Shown here: piece after piece, positions 29,001 to 39,772 of the stretch
Layout of the letters: every line of letters begins with the position of its first letter
Numbering within the stretch: the stretch's first letter is position 1
Assembly: GCF_002744755.1 (NCBI RefSeq)
Contig: NZ_KZ319292.1
Location: 62,001-126,000 of the forward strand
Reading direction: 5' to 3'
Source: Leeuwenhoekiella nanhaiensis
GTDB lineage: Bacteria; Bacteroidota; Bacteroidia; Flavobacteriales; Flavobacteriaceae
DNA: 64,000 nt
The notes under the pieces: generated by a model
What the model saw: the letters and a program-made list of their open reading frames with translations, nothing else
What the model was told of the DNA's origin: nothing
Databases searched by the model: none
Translations under genes and position numbers: made by a program

Positions 29001-29272
29001 TAAGCTCAACAGTAATTGAGAATAATGTGCAGAGTTCATCCTGGTGGCTGCAAAACAATGATTTCTTAAGACTTAAGAATCTTGAGTTTGGCTATCGTGC
29101 TTCAGAGCGCCTTACAGAATCCTTAGGCTTACGCTCTTTACGTGTTTATGCGAGTGGAATCAACCTGGCCGTTTGGAGCAGCTTTAAGCTTTGGGATCCT
29201 GAAATGGGAGGAAATGGTTTAGGATATCCTATTCAATCTACTTACAACTTAGGTGTTCAATTTGACTTTTAA
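26060..29272 (+). CDS. susC: SusC/RagA family TonB-dependent outer-membrane transporter
   Basis: A 1070-residue TonB-dependent transporter. After the signal peptide (about 1-30) comes a carboxypeptidase-regulatory-like domain (VTGTVYDDSDNNQPLIGVTVVEKG, about 40-120), then a plug with LTNMIAGRVPGMISFQRSGEPG and GVILITTKSGKAG, and a barrel ending in the hydrophobic YNLGVQFDF. No STN domain, so no sigma/anti-sigma signalling role is expected. With SusD it imports oligosaccharides across the outer membrane using TonB energy. It is 12 bp upstream of susD and begins the operon susC-susD-two binding lipoproteins. The symbol denotes the family; the substrate is not starch on the evidence of the neighbours. 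Confidence 0.96.
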   Translation: MKHNILNIKRAYSLMLLVLSCTLSLNTYALRLDNSEDVALQKVVTGTVYDDSDNNQPLIGVTVVEKGTNNGTATDFDGNYSIRVAPGATLVFSFVGFETKEVLVSDQESINVTLSLSSESLEETVVIAFGGKQLKESQVSSIATINPAELKGPTNNLTNMIAGRVPGMISFQRSGEPGADNSDFFIRGLSTFGSGKRNPLILIDNIESTPTDLARLQPDDIDTFSVLKDAAAASVYGARGANGVILITTKSGKAGKAKFSARAASRISTNTDNFQFADNITYMNLANEAALTRDPLAALPYSQIKIDRTAAGDNPYLYPSNNWIDQILKDYTVNQSFNISASGGSERARYYVSGTYNVDNGILDVNPINNFNSNIKLQNYSLRSKLDIDLTPTTFATVNIYGQFDDYNGPIAQGGDIIASTVNANPVAFPAIFPSEFYPIAEHPLFGNAPLSLSSNALYRNPYAEMVRGYRTTKNSTVQAQLAIDQKLDFITKGLKLGTMNYIRRYNSYSISRAYNPFYYQASRNPVDNSIMLRVLNDGTQASIGTPGTEFLNLAGGGNVSNSRIYNQFTLNYDKTFAEKHVVSGFLINVLQSYETTEYDNLQQSLQYRNHTFSGRFTYAFDRRYIAEFSFGYNGSERFDRSNRYGFFPSFGVSYVVSNEAFFEKWKETVTNLKLRFTYGKAGNDEIGNADEDRFFYLSRVNANNGGFGALFGQDYNYYRPGISIDRYANPNIGWEISEQYNFGIDIGLWRDLNITAEIYQQNRSNILQRRTEIGDVIGLTAQPQVNFAELESKGIDLSLDYNRQINQEWWTQARATLTFATNEVKQTNELNYPDDLSYLSQVGNNASQMYGYLAERLFTDQEEVNNSPAQFGQYTGGDIKYRDVNGDGVITPLDRVPIGLPTTPELIYGFGGTVGYKDFDLSIFFQGSARSSFQIDPRAISPFVLGTGDNTGRQNGLLKIIADSYWSEDNRDLYAFWPRLSSTVIENNVQSSSWWLQNNDFLRLKNLEFGYRASERLTESLGLRSLRVYASGINLAVWSSFKLWDPEMGGNGLGYPIQSTYNLGVQFDF

Positions 29273-29284
29273 AAAAACTTAAAT

Positions 29285-31252
29285 ATGAAAAATATACTAT
29301 TTAAAAAATCTTTTAAGCGAAAGTTAGTGCTGGTACTGGCACTACCCTTTGTGATGATTTATAATGCCTGCCAGGATGATTATCTGGATGTAGTTCCTGA
29401 TGGTCTGGCTACTGTTGATAAAATTTTTAATTTGAGACAGGAAGCTGAAAAGTACTTATTTACCTGTTACTCATATATGCCAAGGTTAGGAGATTTGCGT
29501 AGAAACGCGGCCTTTCTTGCCGGTGATGAAATGTGGGTACCAGACAACCGTGAAAACGGGGATTACTTTGCATTAGAGATAGCATTAGGAAGGCAACGTG
29601 TTGCAAACCCATATTATGATGTATGGCAGGGAGAGTATCAGGGAGGTTTACCTTTTGACGGCTCTGAAATCTGGGATGGTATCAGACACTGTAATATTTT
29701 TATTGAGAATATGTCTGATCCTAACAATGTACCTGATATTACAGATACTGAGCGGGAACGCTGGATTGCAGAAGCTAAGTTCTTAAAGGCCTATTATCAT
29801 TTTTATTTAATGCGGCATTACGGGGCGATACCTATTATCAAAGAAAACGTTTCTGTAGATGCTCCAACACCTGCATTTGATTTACCGCGTGATCCTTATG
29901 ATGAGGGAATTAATTATATAGTAGAACTTCTGGATGAAGCCGCTGCAGTATTACCACCGGTGATCGCAGATATCAATACAGAATATGGTCGCATAACCTC
30001 GGTTATTGCAAGATCATTAAAAGCACGGGTTTTGGTAACTGCCGCCAGTCCATTATACAATGGTAACCCAGATCTTTCGGTAGTAATTAATAACGATGGT
30101 ACACCTTTATATAATACCACTTTTGAAGCTAATAAATGGCAAATTGCGGCTGATGCAGCAAAAGAAGCCATTGATGCAGCTGAAGCTGCAGGACTAAGAT
30201 TGTATGAGTTCAATGAGGCTTTAACGGGATTTGATCTTACAGATACGACTGTTACCAAGTTGAGCATTCGTAATGCAATCACAGACCCTGAAAGCCTGGA
30301 AATTATTTGGCCTAATACTCAGAGTCTTACAAATGGCGCAGACGGCCTTCAGGCCAGTGCTATGGCACCTCTCGAGGTTGGTCATAATACCCGGGTGGCA
30401 CGTAAAGTAATTTCACCTACCATTACGATGGCAAAATTATTTTATACTGATAATGGAGTGCCAATCACGGAAGATAAAGCTTACGATTTTAACGATATCC
30501 TTGAGTTGAGAGAAGCTCAACCTGATGAGCGTTATAATATAGAAGAAGGATACCGCACTTCAAGATTAAATTTTGACCGGGAACCTCGTTTTTATGCAGA
30601 CTTGGGTTTTGATGGAAGTATGTGGTATAAGCGTGATGCTTTGGGAGATGAAACCAAATGGCACATAGAAGGTAAATTCGGGGACTATTCAGGAAGTGAT
30701 CATCCATTCTTTTTTAACGAGACCGGGTATTACTGTAAAAAACTGGTGAATTGGAGAATGACATTTAGTAATGATGGTGGAACCTTTGAGACCTATGCCT
30801 GGCCCGAAATGCGTCTTGCAGATTTATATTTGCTCTATGCAGAAGCTCTTAATGAAGTGTCAGGACCTTCACAAGAAGTTTATTCCTACTTAGATCAAAT
30901 ACGAGAACGTGCTGGTTTAGATGGTGTTGTAGAGTCCTGGGCAGCCCATTCTAACAATCCAAATAAGCCAACAACTCAAGAAGGTTTAAGAAGTATTATA
31001 CAACAGGAGCGTATGATAGAATTGGCTTTTGAAGGACAACGATATTGGGATCTTCTTCGCTGGAAACGCGCGGTTCAGGAATTTAACGATAATGTGCAGG
31101 GTTGGAATATTAAAGGTGATGACGAAGCATCTTACTATCAAATACGCACCATTCATCTACAAAACTTTATTTCACCTCGTGATTATTTCTGGCCACTTAG
31201 TGAAACGTCTTTAATCCGTAACACAAATCTGGTTCAAAACCCAGGTTGGTAA
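29285..31252 (+). CDS. susD: SusD/RagB family nutrient-binding outer-membrane lipoprotein
   Basis: A 655-residue surface lipoprotein with lipobox YNAC (Cys29). The N-terminal SusD-like domain includes YLDVVPDG and the helical TPR-type part RWIAEAKFLKAYYHFYLMRHYG. The C-terminal RagB/SusD domain has MRLADLYLLYAEALNEV and IIQQERMIELAFEGQRYWDLLRWKR. It is the lid of the SusC transporter and binds the glycan at the cell surface. It is about 100 residues longer than the average SusD, which fits the branch paired with DUF4959/DUF4998 lipoproteins as found here. Confidence 0.96.
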   Translation: MKNILFKKSFKRKLVLVLALPFVMIYNACQDDYLDVVPDGLATVDKIFNLRQEAEKYLFTCYSYMPRLGDLRRNAAFLAGDEMWVPDNRENGDYFALEIALGRQRVANPYYDVWQGEYQGGLPFDGSEIWDGIRHCNIFIENMSDPNNVPDITDTERERWIAEAKFLKAYYHFYLMRHYGAIPIIKENVSVDAPTPAFDLPRDPYDEGINYIVELLDEAAAVLPPVIADINTEYGRITSVIARSLKARVLVTAASPLYNGNPDLSVVINNDGTPLYNTTFEANKWQIAADAAKEAIDAAEAAGLRLYEFNEALTGFDLTDTTVTKLSIRNAITDPESLEIIWPNTQSLTNGADGLQASAMAPLEVGHNTRVARKVISPTITMAKLFYTDNGVPITEDKAYDFNDILELREAQPDERYNIEEGYRTSRLNFDREPRFYADLGFDGSMWYKRDALGDETKWHIEGKFGDYSGSDHPFFFNETGYYCKKLVNWRMTFSNDGGTFETYAWPEMRLADLYLLYAEALNEVSGPSQEVYSYLDQIRERAGLDGVVESWAAHSNNPNKPTTQEGLRSIIQQERMIELAFEGQRYWDLLRWKRAVQEFNDNVQGWNIKGDDEASYYQIRTIHLQNFISPRDYFWPLSETSLIRNTNLVQNPGW

Positions 31253-31268
31253 TTTAAAAATTGAAACT

Positions 31269-32486
31269 ATGAGAACATTAATTTTAAAATCAGTAGTCCT
31301 ATTTATACTCTTATCTATAGGTCTAAGCTGCTCCGAAGAAGTCGAGCAGGTTCCTTTGGAATCTAATAGCACTGCACCGGCACCCGTATCCAATGTTGAT
31401 GTGGAAAACTTACCGGGTAAGGTTAAGTTGACTTTTACACTTCCCAAAGATCCGGATCTTTTGTACGTAAAAGCTAATTATACGCTTCCCACAGGAAGAG
31501 AGATGGAGGTAAAATCATCTTTGTATTCTAATTCTATGATTTTACAAGGCTTTAGTGGTAATGAGGAGGTAGATGTTGAGGTTGTTGCTGTAAACCGTAG
31601 CGAGGTTGAATCAGAACCCGTATTGCTTAGTGTGAAGCCTTTACGGTCTCCAATATTCGACGTCTATGAAAGTTTAAGCGTAGGAAGTGCGTTTGGAGGT
31701 ATTTTTGTAAACGCTGATAATCCGGTACGGGAGGATCTGGCAATTTTAATTCTTACCAAAAATGAAGAAGGTGACTATGTAGCTGATCCTAATAGCATCT
31801 ATACTTCTACTGATGATATTAGACGCGTAGTACGAGGTTATGATACGATACCAAGAGAGTTTGCATTTACCATTCGTGACAGATGGCTCAATTATACTGA
31901 CACACTGGTTACCTCAATTACTCCATTATTTGAGCAGGCAATACCTAAGTCAAGCTATGGAGATTTGCGATTGCCCAATGATGCTCCCGGGCATAATTCT
32001 ACTCCAAAGAGCGGAATGTGGGATAATGATTTTATTAATTGGCCTCGCTGTTATTTAACTCAGGGTAATTTTATTGCTGATACGCACATAACAAGTTTTG
32101 ATATTGGGGTTCTTGCCAAGCTAAGTCGAATAGTTATATGGGACTACCCGGAATATTACAATAGCGGTAATGGTACCGGAAGGGCTTATTATTATAACGT
32201 TTGTATGAAGGAATTCAAAATTTACGGTTCTGCAGAATTAGAAACTACCGGGGACCTTGATAAATGGACTCTTTTAGGGACTTACAAGGAAGTTAAACCA
32301 TCCGGATTACCTTACGGCCAGAGTACCGGTGAAGATTTTGAAACTGCAAACGCCGGGTTTAGTTGGGATGTTGACCCTAGTGCCGGTCCCATGCGTTACA
32401 TCCGTATAGAGATGATTGATAATTGGGCAGGTACTTACTCTATGGGTATATCTGAGCTTCAGGTATACGGTAACACAAAATTTTAA
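31269..32486 (+). CDS. Surface glycan-binding lipoprotein, DUF4959/DUF5126/DUF5000 type
   Basis: A 405-residue lipoprotein (lipobox GLSC, Cys21). The N-terminal third is a DUF4959 Fn3-like domain (APVSNVDVENLPGKVKLTF), the middle a DUF5126 module and the C-terminal half a DUF5000 discoidin-like domain (WPRCYLTQGNFIADTHITSFD, ending in SMGISELQVYGN), a fold shared with CBM32. Proteins of this build follow SusD in many Bacteroidota loci and are taken to be surface glycan-binding proteins. 16 bp after susD, so in the same operon. The ligand is unknown. Confidence 0.85.
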   Translation: MRTLILKSVVLFILLSIGLSCSEEVEQVPLESNSTAPAPVSNVDVENLPGKVKLTFTLPKDPDLLYVKANYTLPTGREMEVKSSLYSNSMILQGFSGNEEVDVEVVAVNRSEVESEPVLLSVKPLRSPIFDVYESLSVGSAFGGIFVNADNPVREDLAILILTKNEEGDYVADPNSIYTSTDDIRRVVRGYDTIPREFAFTIRDRWLNYTDTLVTSITPLFEQAIPKSSYGDLRLPNDAPGHNSTPKSGMWDNDFINWPRCYLTQGNFIADTHITSFDIGVLAKLSRIVIWDYPEYYNSGNGTGRAYYYNVCMKEFKIYGSAELETTGDLDKWTLLGTYKEVKPSGLPYGQSTGEDFETANAGFSWDVDPSAGPMRYIRIEMIDNWAGTYSMGISELQVYGNTKF

Positions 32487-32505
32487 TCTTAAAGAGAAAA
32501 GCAAG

Positions 32506-33720
32506 ATGAAAAATTTAAACTTATATATATACGCAGCGGTCGTAAGCTGTTTTATAGTTCTTTGGTCATGTTCAGATCAGGAGTATGATGATTACAAGAA
32601 ATTTGCTGATGGAGGTGAAATAAATTATACTGAAAAAGTAGATTCGTTAAAATCCTTTTCAGGGAAAAACAGAATTATGCTTCAGGGAATTATTGATGCT
32701 GACCCAAAAATCACTGAATTTCGTGTTTTTTGGAACGACGGGAGAGATTCTGTTTCTGTACCGATAACACGAAGTGGTGGTGTTGATACACTTGAGGTCA
32801 CGATTGCTGATATTCCGGAGAATATCTACAACTTTCAGATCCGTACGTATGACGCAGCAGGTAATAAATCTTTAGTATCTAATGTAACGGGTGCGGTATA
32901 TGGAGAACGGTATCAAAATACCTTGTTTAATAGACCAGTCCTGGCAAACGATTTGGTTAGTGGAACATTAACTATTTCATACGCAAGTATGGATCTTACA
33001 ACAGGTGTTATTGGAACCGAAGTTCTATTGGATGGAGCCTCTGAGCCCATCTTTGTTCCCATAGATTCAGAAGAGTATGAAATTTCAGATTATGTCGTAA
33101 ATAGTAGCTATAAATACAGGACCTTGTTTTTACCTGAAGAGACAGCTATCGATACCTTTTATACTGATTATATTTCGTTTACTCCAATTCCCAAGCCTAT
33201 ACTGGTAAATGCTAAGGCTCCTTTTGCCACAGTAAAACGAGGAGGTGAAGTAGGAGCGAATAACAGATGGGGAACTCTTGCAGATTGGACCACCAACGAT
33301 GCCGCTAAAACTTTTGGAAATCCACCAGTAGGCGGTTTTGACGATAATGAAGGTCTAGCTGCAATGGGGCAGGAAAGCTGGGGTTCACCACTTATTAGAA
33401 ATGGTAAAATCTACCAACAGGTAGAAGTCAAAGAAGCCAGTTATGCGCTTAATGTTTTTGTAAGAAATGGTAACAAGTTGAATGAGGCGGGTACTAAAGT
33501 TTACCTGGCAATTGTTGATGGAGATGGTTTACCAGACGTTGATAATATCGTAGATAACCCAATTGTTTTAGGCTATAAGCGAATTACAGGAACAGGCGAT
33601 TATGTATTAAATTTTGATGCAAATCAGGATATGACAGTTTCTGTAGGTATAGTTACAGATTTTACTATTGATCAAAGTTATTGGAAGATTATGTCTTGGG
33701 ATATTGTCGTACAGAACTAA
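32506..33720 (+). CDS. DUF4998 surface lipoprotein, probable second glycan-binding protein
   Basis: A 404-residue lipoprotein starting at the ATG at 32506, 19 bp after the previous stop. An in-frame ATG at 32416 lies inside the preceding gene and would bury the lipoprotein signal VLWSC (Cys22), so I reject it. The N-terminal half is a DUF4998 tandem Fn3-like region (KSFSGKNRIMLQGIIDADPKI, NIYNFQIRTYDAAGNKS). The C-terminal half is a compact beta domain rich in Trp and Gly. It is the last gene of the susC operon and a terminator follows. A carbohydrate-binding role is inferred from position. Confidence 0.8.
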   Translation: MKNLNLYIYAAVVSCFIVLWSCSDQEYDDYKKFADGGEINYTEKVDSLKSFSGKNRIMLQGIIDADPKITEFRVFWNDGRDSVSVPITRSGGVDTLEVTIADIPENIYNFQIRTYDAAGNKSLVSNVTGAVYGERYQNTLFNRPVLANDLVSGTLTISYASMDLTTGVIGTEVLLDGASEPIFVPIDSEEYEISDYVVNSSYKYRTLFLPEETAIDTFYTDYISFTPIPKPILVNAKAPFATVKRGGEVGANNRWGTLADWTTNDAAKTFGNPPVGGFDDNEGLAAMGQESWGSPLIRNGKIYQQVEVKEASYALNVFVRNGNKLNEAGTKVYLAIVDGDGLPDVDNIVDNPIVLGYKRITGTGDYVLNFDANQDMTVSVGIVTDFTIDQSYWKIMSWDIVVQN

Positions 33721-33732
33721 AAACATTATTTA

Positions 33733-33764
33733 AAAGGGAAGAGGTCTTAATCTTCCCTTTTTAT
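33733..33764 (+). terminator. Terminator of the susC-susD operon
   Basis: AAAGGGAAGA (33733-33742) pairs perfectly with TCTTCCCTTT (33751-33760) over an 8-nt loop, and the T run continues to 33762. It starts 13 bp after the DUF4998 stop. Confidence 0.88.
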
Positions 33765-33847
33765 TTAATGAAACATTCAGTTAATAAAATCATATTTCCA
33801 AAGCAAGAGATACCTTAAAACTGAGGATAAATACAATACATACTATA

Positions 33848-35053
33848 ATGAAATATTTAAAATATATATTTTTTTCAACTAGCATTCTGTTGTGGAGTCT
33901 TAGTTGCTCACCGGAAGATGCTAAAGAAGAACCTAAAGAGGATCCTGTCGTTGAGCTAAATTTAGCTACTGTTAAAACTAATGAGGTTTCAGATGTAGAT
34001 GCTTATAAGGCTACAATATCAGCCAAGGTTGAAGATGATGGAGGCAGTACAATTAAAGAGCGTGGAATATGTTATGCTCTGGCACCTAGTCCAGATTATT
34101 CAGATAATAGGGCTACACCTAATTCATTTAAAGGATCTGGCGAATATGACATTAACCTTTCTGATCTTGAAGATAACACAACCTACTTTGTCCGTGCATT
34201 TGCGACAAATTCAAAAGGAATTGCTTATGGTAACGAACTGTCGTTCAAAACTCTTAATGCCGATGTACCCAAATTTGCGATAAGTGAAACCAAAGTAAGT
34301 GGGGTTCATGATATATGGGTTGAAACCACGTTGATTGAAACCGGTGACGCTAATATTAAGGAGGTAGGTATTGTTTACGGCACAACAGGTGATTTAAATA
34401 TTGAAACGAATCTTGTCGTTGTTCAGGAGGAGGTGAAGGCTAAATATTTAAGCAGAATGACCAAACTCGAAGAAAAAACAACCTATTATTTTAAAGCTTA
34501 TGCCGTCACAGATAATGATGACGTTTTTTATAGCGAACCTGAAACGTTTGAAACGATAAATTCTGGCGACTTTACGTATACTATAAACGGATACAATGAA
34601 AACAATGCGGTGTTTGTGAGGTTGAAAAATGCTATCGAAAGAGTGCAATACTATTATAACAATTTCACTTCGATTAAAAAACACGTCTGGGTAAATTATG
34701 TCCCTGGTGTGACTACTGCCGATGCTAACTTTGATGGCTGGATCCGTTTTGGTTCTAATCAATCCTATCAACAAACTGGAACAGCCCTGCACGAGGTGGC
34801 TCATACGGTAGGAGTAGGGACACATTCTAAGTGGAATGAACTTCTTGAAGGCGGAATCTATCAGGGCTCAAGAGCAAATCAAATTTTAAAGCTTTTAATT
34901 CAGGATGAGGATGCAGCAATAAAAGGAGACGGTTTACATTTTTGGCCGTTTGGAATAAACGGAGCTCACGAAGATGATGGTCAGGATATGACATATATTA
35001 TTAATACCTTAATTATTCAAGGAATGCGTGCTGATGGATTACCCATCAACTAA
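33848..35053 (+). CDS. Lipoprotein with two Fn3-like domains and an HExxHxxGxGTH putative metallopeptidase domain
   Basis: A 401-residue lipoprotein (lipobox SLSC, Cys20). Two Fn3-like domains span about 35-135 and 140-240. The C-terminal 150 residues contain HEVAHTVGVGTHSKW (315-329), with His315, Glu316 and His319 forming an HExxH zinc motif and His326 as a possible third ligand. In metzincins the third His is at +10 from the first; here it is at +11, so it is not a standard metzincin. A later block GDGLHFWPFGINGAHEDDG is also seen in uncharacterised Bacteroidota and actinobacterial lectin-linked proteins as I recall the family. It stands alone between the susC operon terminator and the BNR_4 operon. 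A surface peptidase acting on a glycoprotein substrate is a guess; a non-enzymatic binding role is possible. Confidence 0.6.
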   Translation: MKYLKYIFFSTSILLWSLSCSPEDAKEEPKEDPVVELNLATVKTNEVSDVDAYKATISAKVEDDGGSTIKERGICYALAPSPDYSDNRATPNSFKGSGEYDINLSDLEDNTTYFVRAFATNSKGIAYGNELSFKTLNADVPKFAISETKVSGVHDIWVETTLIETGDANIKEVGIVYGTTGDLNIETNLVVVQEEVKAKYLSRMTKLEEKTTYYFKAYAVTDNDDVFYSEPETFETINSGDFTYTINGYNENNAVFVRLKNAIERVQYYYNNFTSIKKHVWVNYVPGVTTADANFDGWIRFGSNQSYQQTGTALHEVAHTVGVGTHSKWNELLEGGIYQGSRANQILKLLIQDEDAAIKGDGLHFWPFGINGAHEDDGQDMTYIINTLIIQGMRADGLPIN

Positions 35054-35143
35054 GGCTATTTATATACCTGAGTTTACATAGAGCAAGCTTTAAGAGCAAA
35101 TTGTAAGCTTGTATTCAATAATCCAAGGTTTTGACCACCCCGT

Positions 35144-35228
35144 CCCCCCTAATATGTCAATTTATACCCTCTAATAACACCTGTTTTTTAGGAAACTTGT
35201 AAGCTGGGGATAAATGCTATTACGTTTT
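35144..35228 (+). promoter_or_regulatory. Candidate HTCS operator and promoter before the BNR_4 operon, copy 2
   Basis: CCCCCCTAA (35144-35152) and ACCCTCTAA (35166-35174) are direct boxes 22 bp apart, followed by GGAAACTTGTAA at 35191-35202, identical to copy 1. Here the TTG at 35197-35199 is followed after 21 bp by TACGTTTT (35221-35228), seven of eight matches to the -7 consensus TAnnTTTG. The boxes thus lie directly upstream of the -33 element, the place expected for an activator. The BNR_4 start codon is 87 bp downstream. Confidence 0.6.
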
Positions 35229-35315
35229 CGAAAAAACGAACCTGGCGTTACAACTAAAGATAGGAACGTAGGTTACTAGAATTATAAATGTTTTAATTAC
35301 ATTTATAAAATTTTT

Positions 35316-36632
35316 ATGAATTTCAGATTACTCATTTCATCAATTCTTGTGCTTGCCATTTTTGGCAGCTGCGCTGGTGTTCCTCTAGCCGAAACTGCAA
35401 AAGAAAGTGTTGTAGGCGAGGGCTGGTCTTTCAATTCGGTGAATACGGTAATCTTCAGGCAAAATGCGGTTACGACCTATGCCAATATACAATTTACAGG
35501 CTATTACGATGCCGAAGCACGGGTAATTCTGGCCAAACGTAAACTGCCCCGTGGCAAATGGGAGGTTTATAAAACGCGATTTACAGGCAATGCAAAAGAT
35601 GCACACAATGCGATTAGTATTGCGGTTGATGGAAAAGGTTATTTGCACGTTAGCTGGGATCACCACGACAATCCGTTGCGTTATGCTAGGAGTTTAGAAC
35701 CTTTTGGTCTTGAACTTTCTGAAATGCAACCGATGATCGGTTTCGACGAAAACAAAGTTTCTTATCCACAGTTCTACAATTTGCCCTCAGGAGATTTAAT
35801 CTTTATGTACCGCTCGGGGAAGTCGGGTAGCGGAAGTTTAGTTTTAAACAGATATGATTTAGATACCGAAAACTGGACTACACTGCACAGCAATCTCATA
35901 GATGGTGAAGATAAGCGTAATGCCTATTGGCAGGCCTATGTAGATCAGGAGGGTACCATTCACCTTTCTTGGGTGTGGCGCGAAAGCTGGGACGTTTCGA
36001 CCAATCACGATATCGCTTACGCGCAGTCAAAAGATGGCGGTAAAACCTGGAAAAAATCAGACGGGAGTCTTTATGAATTGCCCATTACGCAGCGCAGTGC
36101 AGAGTATGCTGCGATCGTTCCGCAAAAGAATTCGCTGATCAATCAGACGGCGATGACTACTGACAGTCAGGGTAATCCCTACATTGCTAATTATTGGAAT
36201 GTGGACGATGCAACCCAATTTCACGTGGTTTATCTCAAAGAAGGTCAATGGCAAACCGAAAATACCGCATTCAGAACAACGGGTTTTCAGTTGGGCGGCG
36301 GCGGAACAAAAAAAATACCCATCTCGCGGCCTGAAATTTTTATCGATGAATCTCAGGGCAAGAGGCTTTACCTGCTCTTTCGTGATGCAGAGCGCGGATC
36401 AAAAATAGTCCTCGCTTCGCGGGATTTAAACAAAGAAGAATCCTGGAAGCTAACTGATCTGACTAAAGCATCTGTTGGCGATTGGGAACCCAATTTTGAC
36501 AAAGAATTATTTAAAAAAACAGGAAAGCTTCACCTATTTGTGCAAAAGGTGAATCAGGTGGATGGCGAAGGGCTTCAAAACAGTAAGCCTACACCTGTTA
36601 AGATTTTAGAGTATAATACATTACAAGAATAA
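35316..36632 (+). CDS. BNR_4 seven-bladed propeller lipoprotein (GH145/PL24/PL25/PL42-like)
   Basis: A 438-residue lipoprotein (lipobox FGSC, Cys18/19). The fold family is BNR_4, a seven-bladed propeller. Visible blocks are DAHNAISIAVDGKGYLHVSW then DHHDNPLRYA, and YWQAYVDQEGTIHLSWVWRE with TNHDIAYAQSKDGGKTW. This fold includes ulvan lyases (PL24, PL25), L-rhamnose-alpha-1,4-D-glucuronate lyases (PL42) and GH145 alpha-L-rhamnosidases acting on Rha-GlcA caps of arabinogalactan. The paired His in HNAI and DHHDN are candidate catalytic residues. GH105 in the same operon is the usual partner of a lyase, since it removes the unsaturated uronate. First gene of the long enzyme operon; lyase versus hydrolase is undecided. 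Confidence 0.75.
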   Translation: MNFRLLISSILVLAIFGSCAGVPLAETAKESVVGEGWSFNSVNTVIFRQNAVTTYANIQFTGYYDAEARVILAKRKLPRGKWEVYKTRFTGNAKDAHNAISIAVDGKGYLHVSWDHHDNPLRYARSLEPFGLELSEMQPMIGFDENKVSYPQFYNLPSGDLIFMYRSGKSGSGSLVLNRYDLDTENWTTLHSNLIDGEDKRNAYWQAYVDQEGTIHLSWVWRESWDVSTNHDIAYAQSKDGGKTWKKSDGSLYELPITQRSAEYAAIVPQKNSLINQTAMTTDSQGNPYIANYWNVDDATQFHVVYLKEGQWQTENTAFRTTGFQLGGGGTKKIPISRPEIFIDESQGKRLYLLFRDAERGSKIVLASRDLNKEESWKLTDLTKASVGDWEPNFDKELFKKTGKLHLFVQKVNQVDGEGLQNSKPTPVKILEYNTLQE

Positions 36633-39764
<3,132 letters not shown>

Positions 39765-39772
39765 GAATTACA

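Noticed and set aside
32416-32505. Longer start for the DUF4998 lipoprotein
   Set aside because: The extension lies inside the preceding gene and would hide the lipoprotein signal peptide.
35084-35111. CAAGCTT-N14-AAGCTTG inverted repeat after the HExxH lipoprotein gene
   Set aside because: No T run follows, so it is not a convincing terminator; arms are short and AT-rich.
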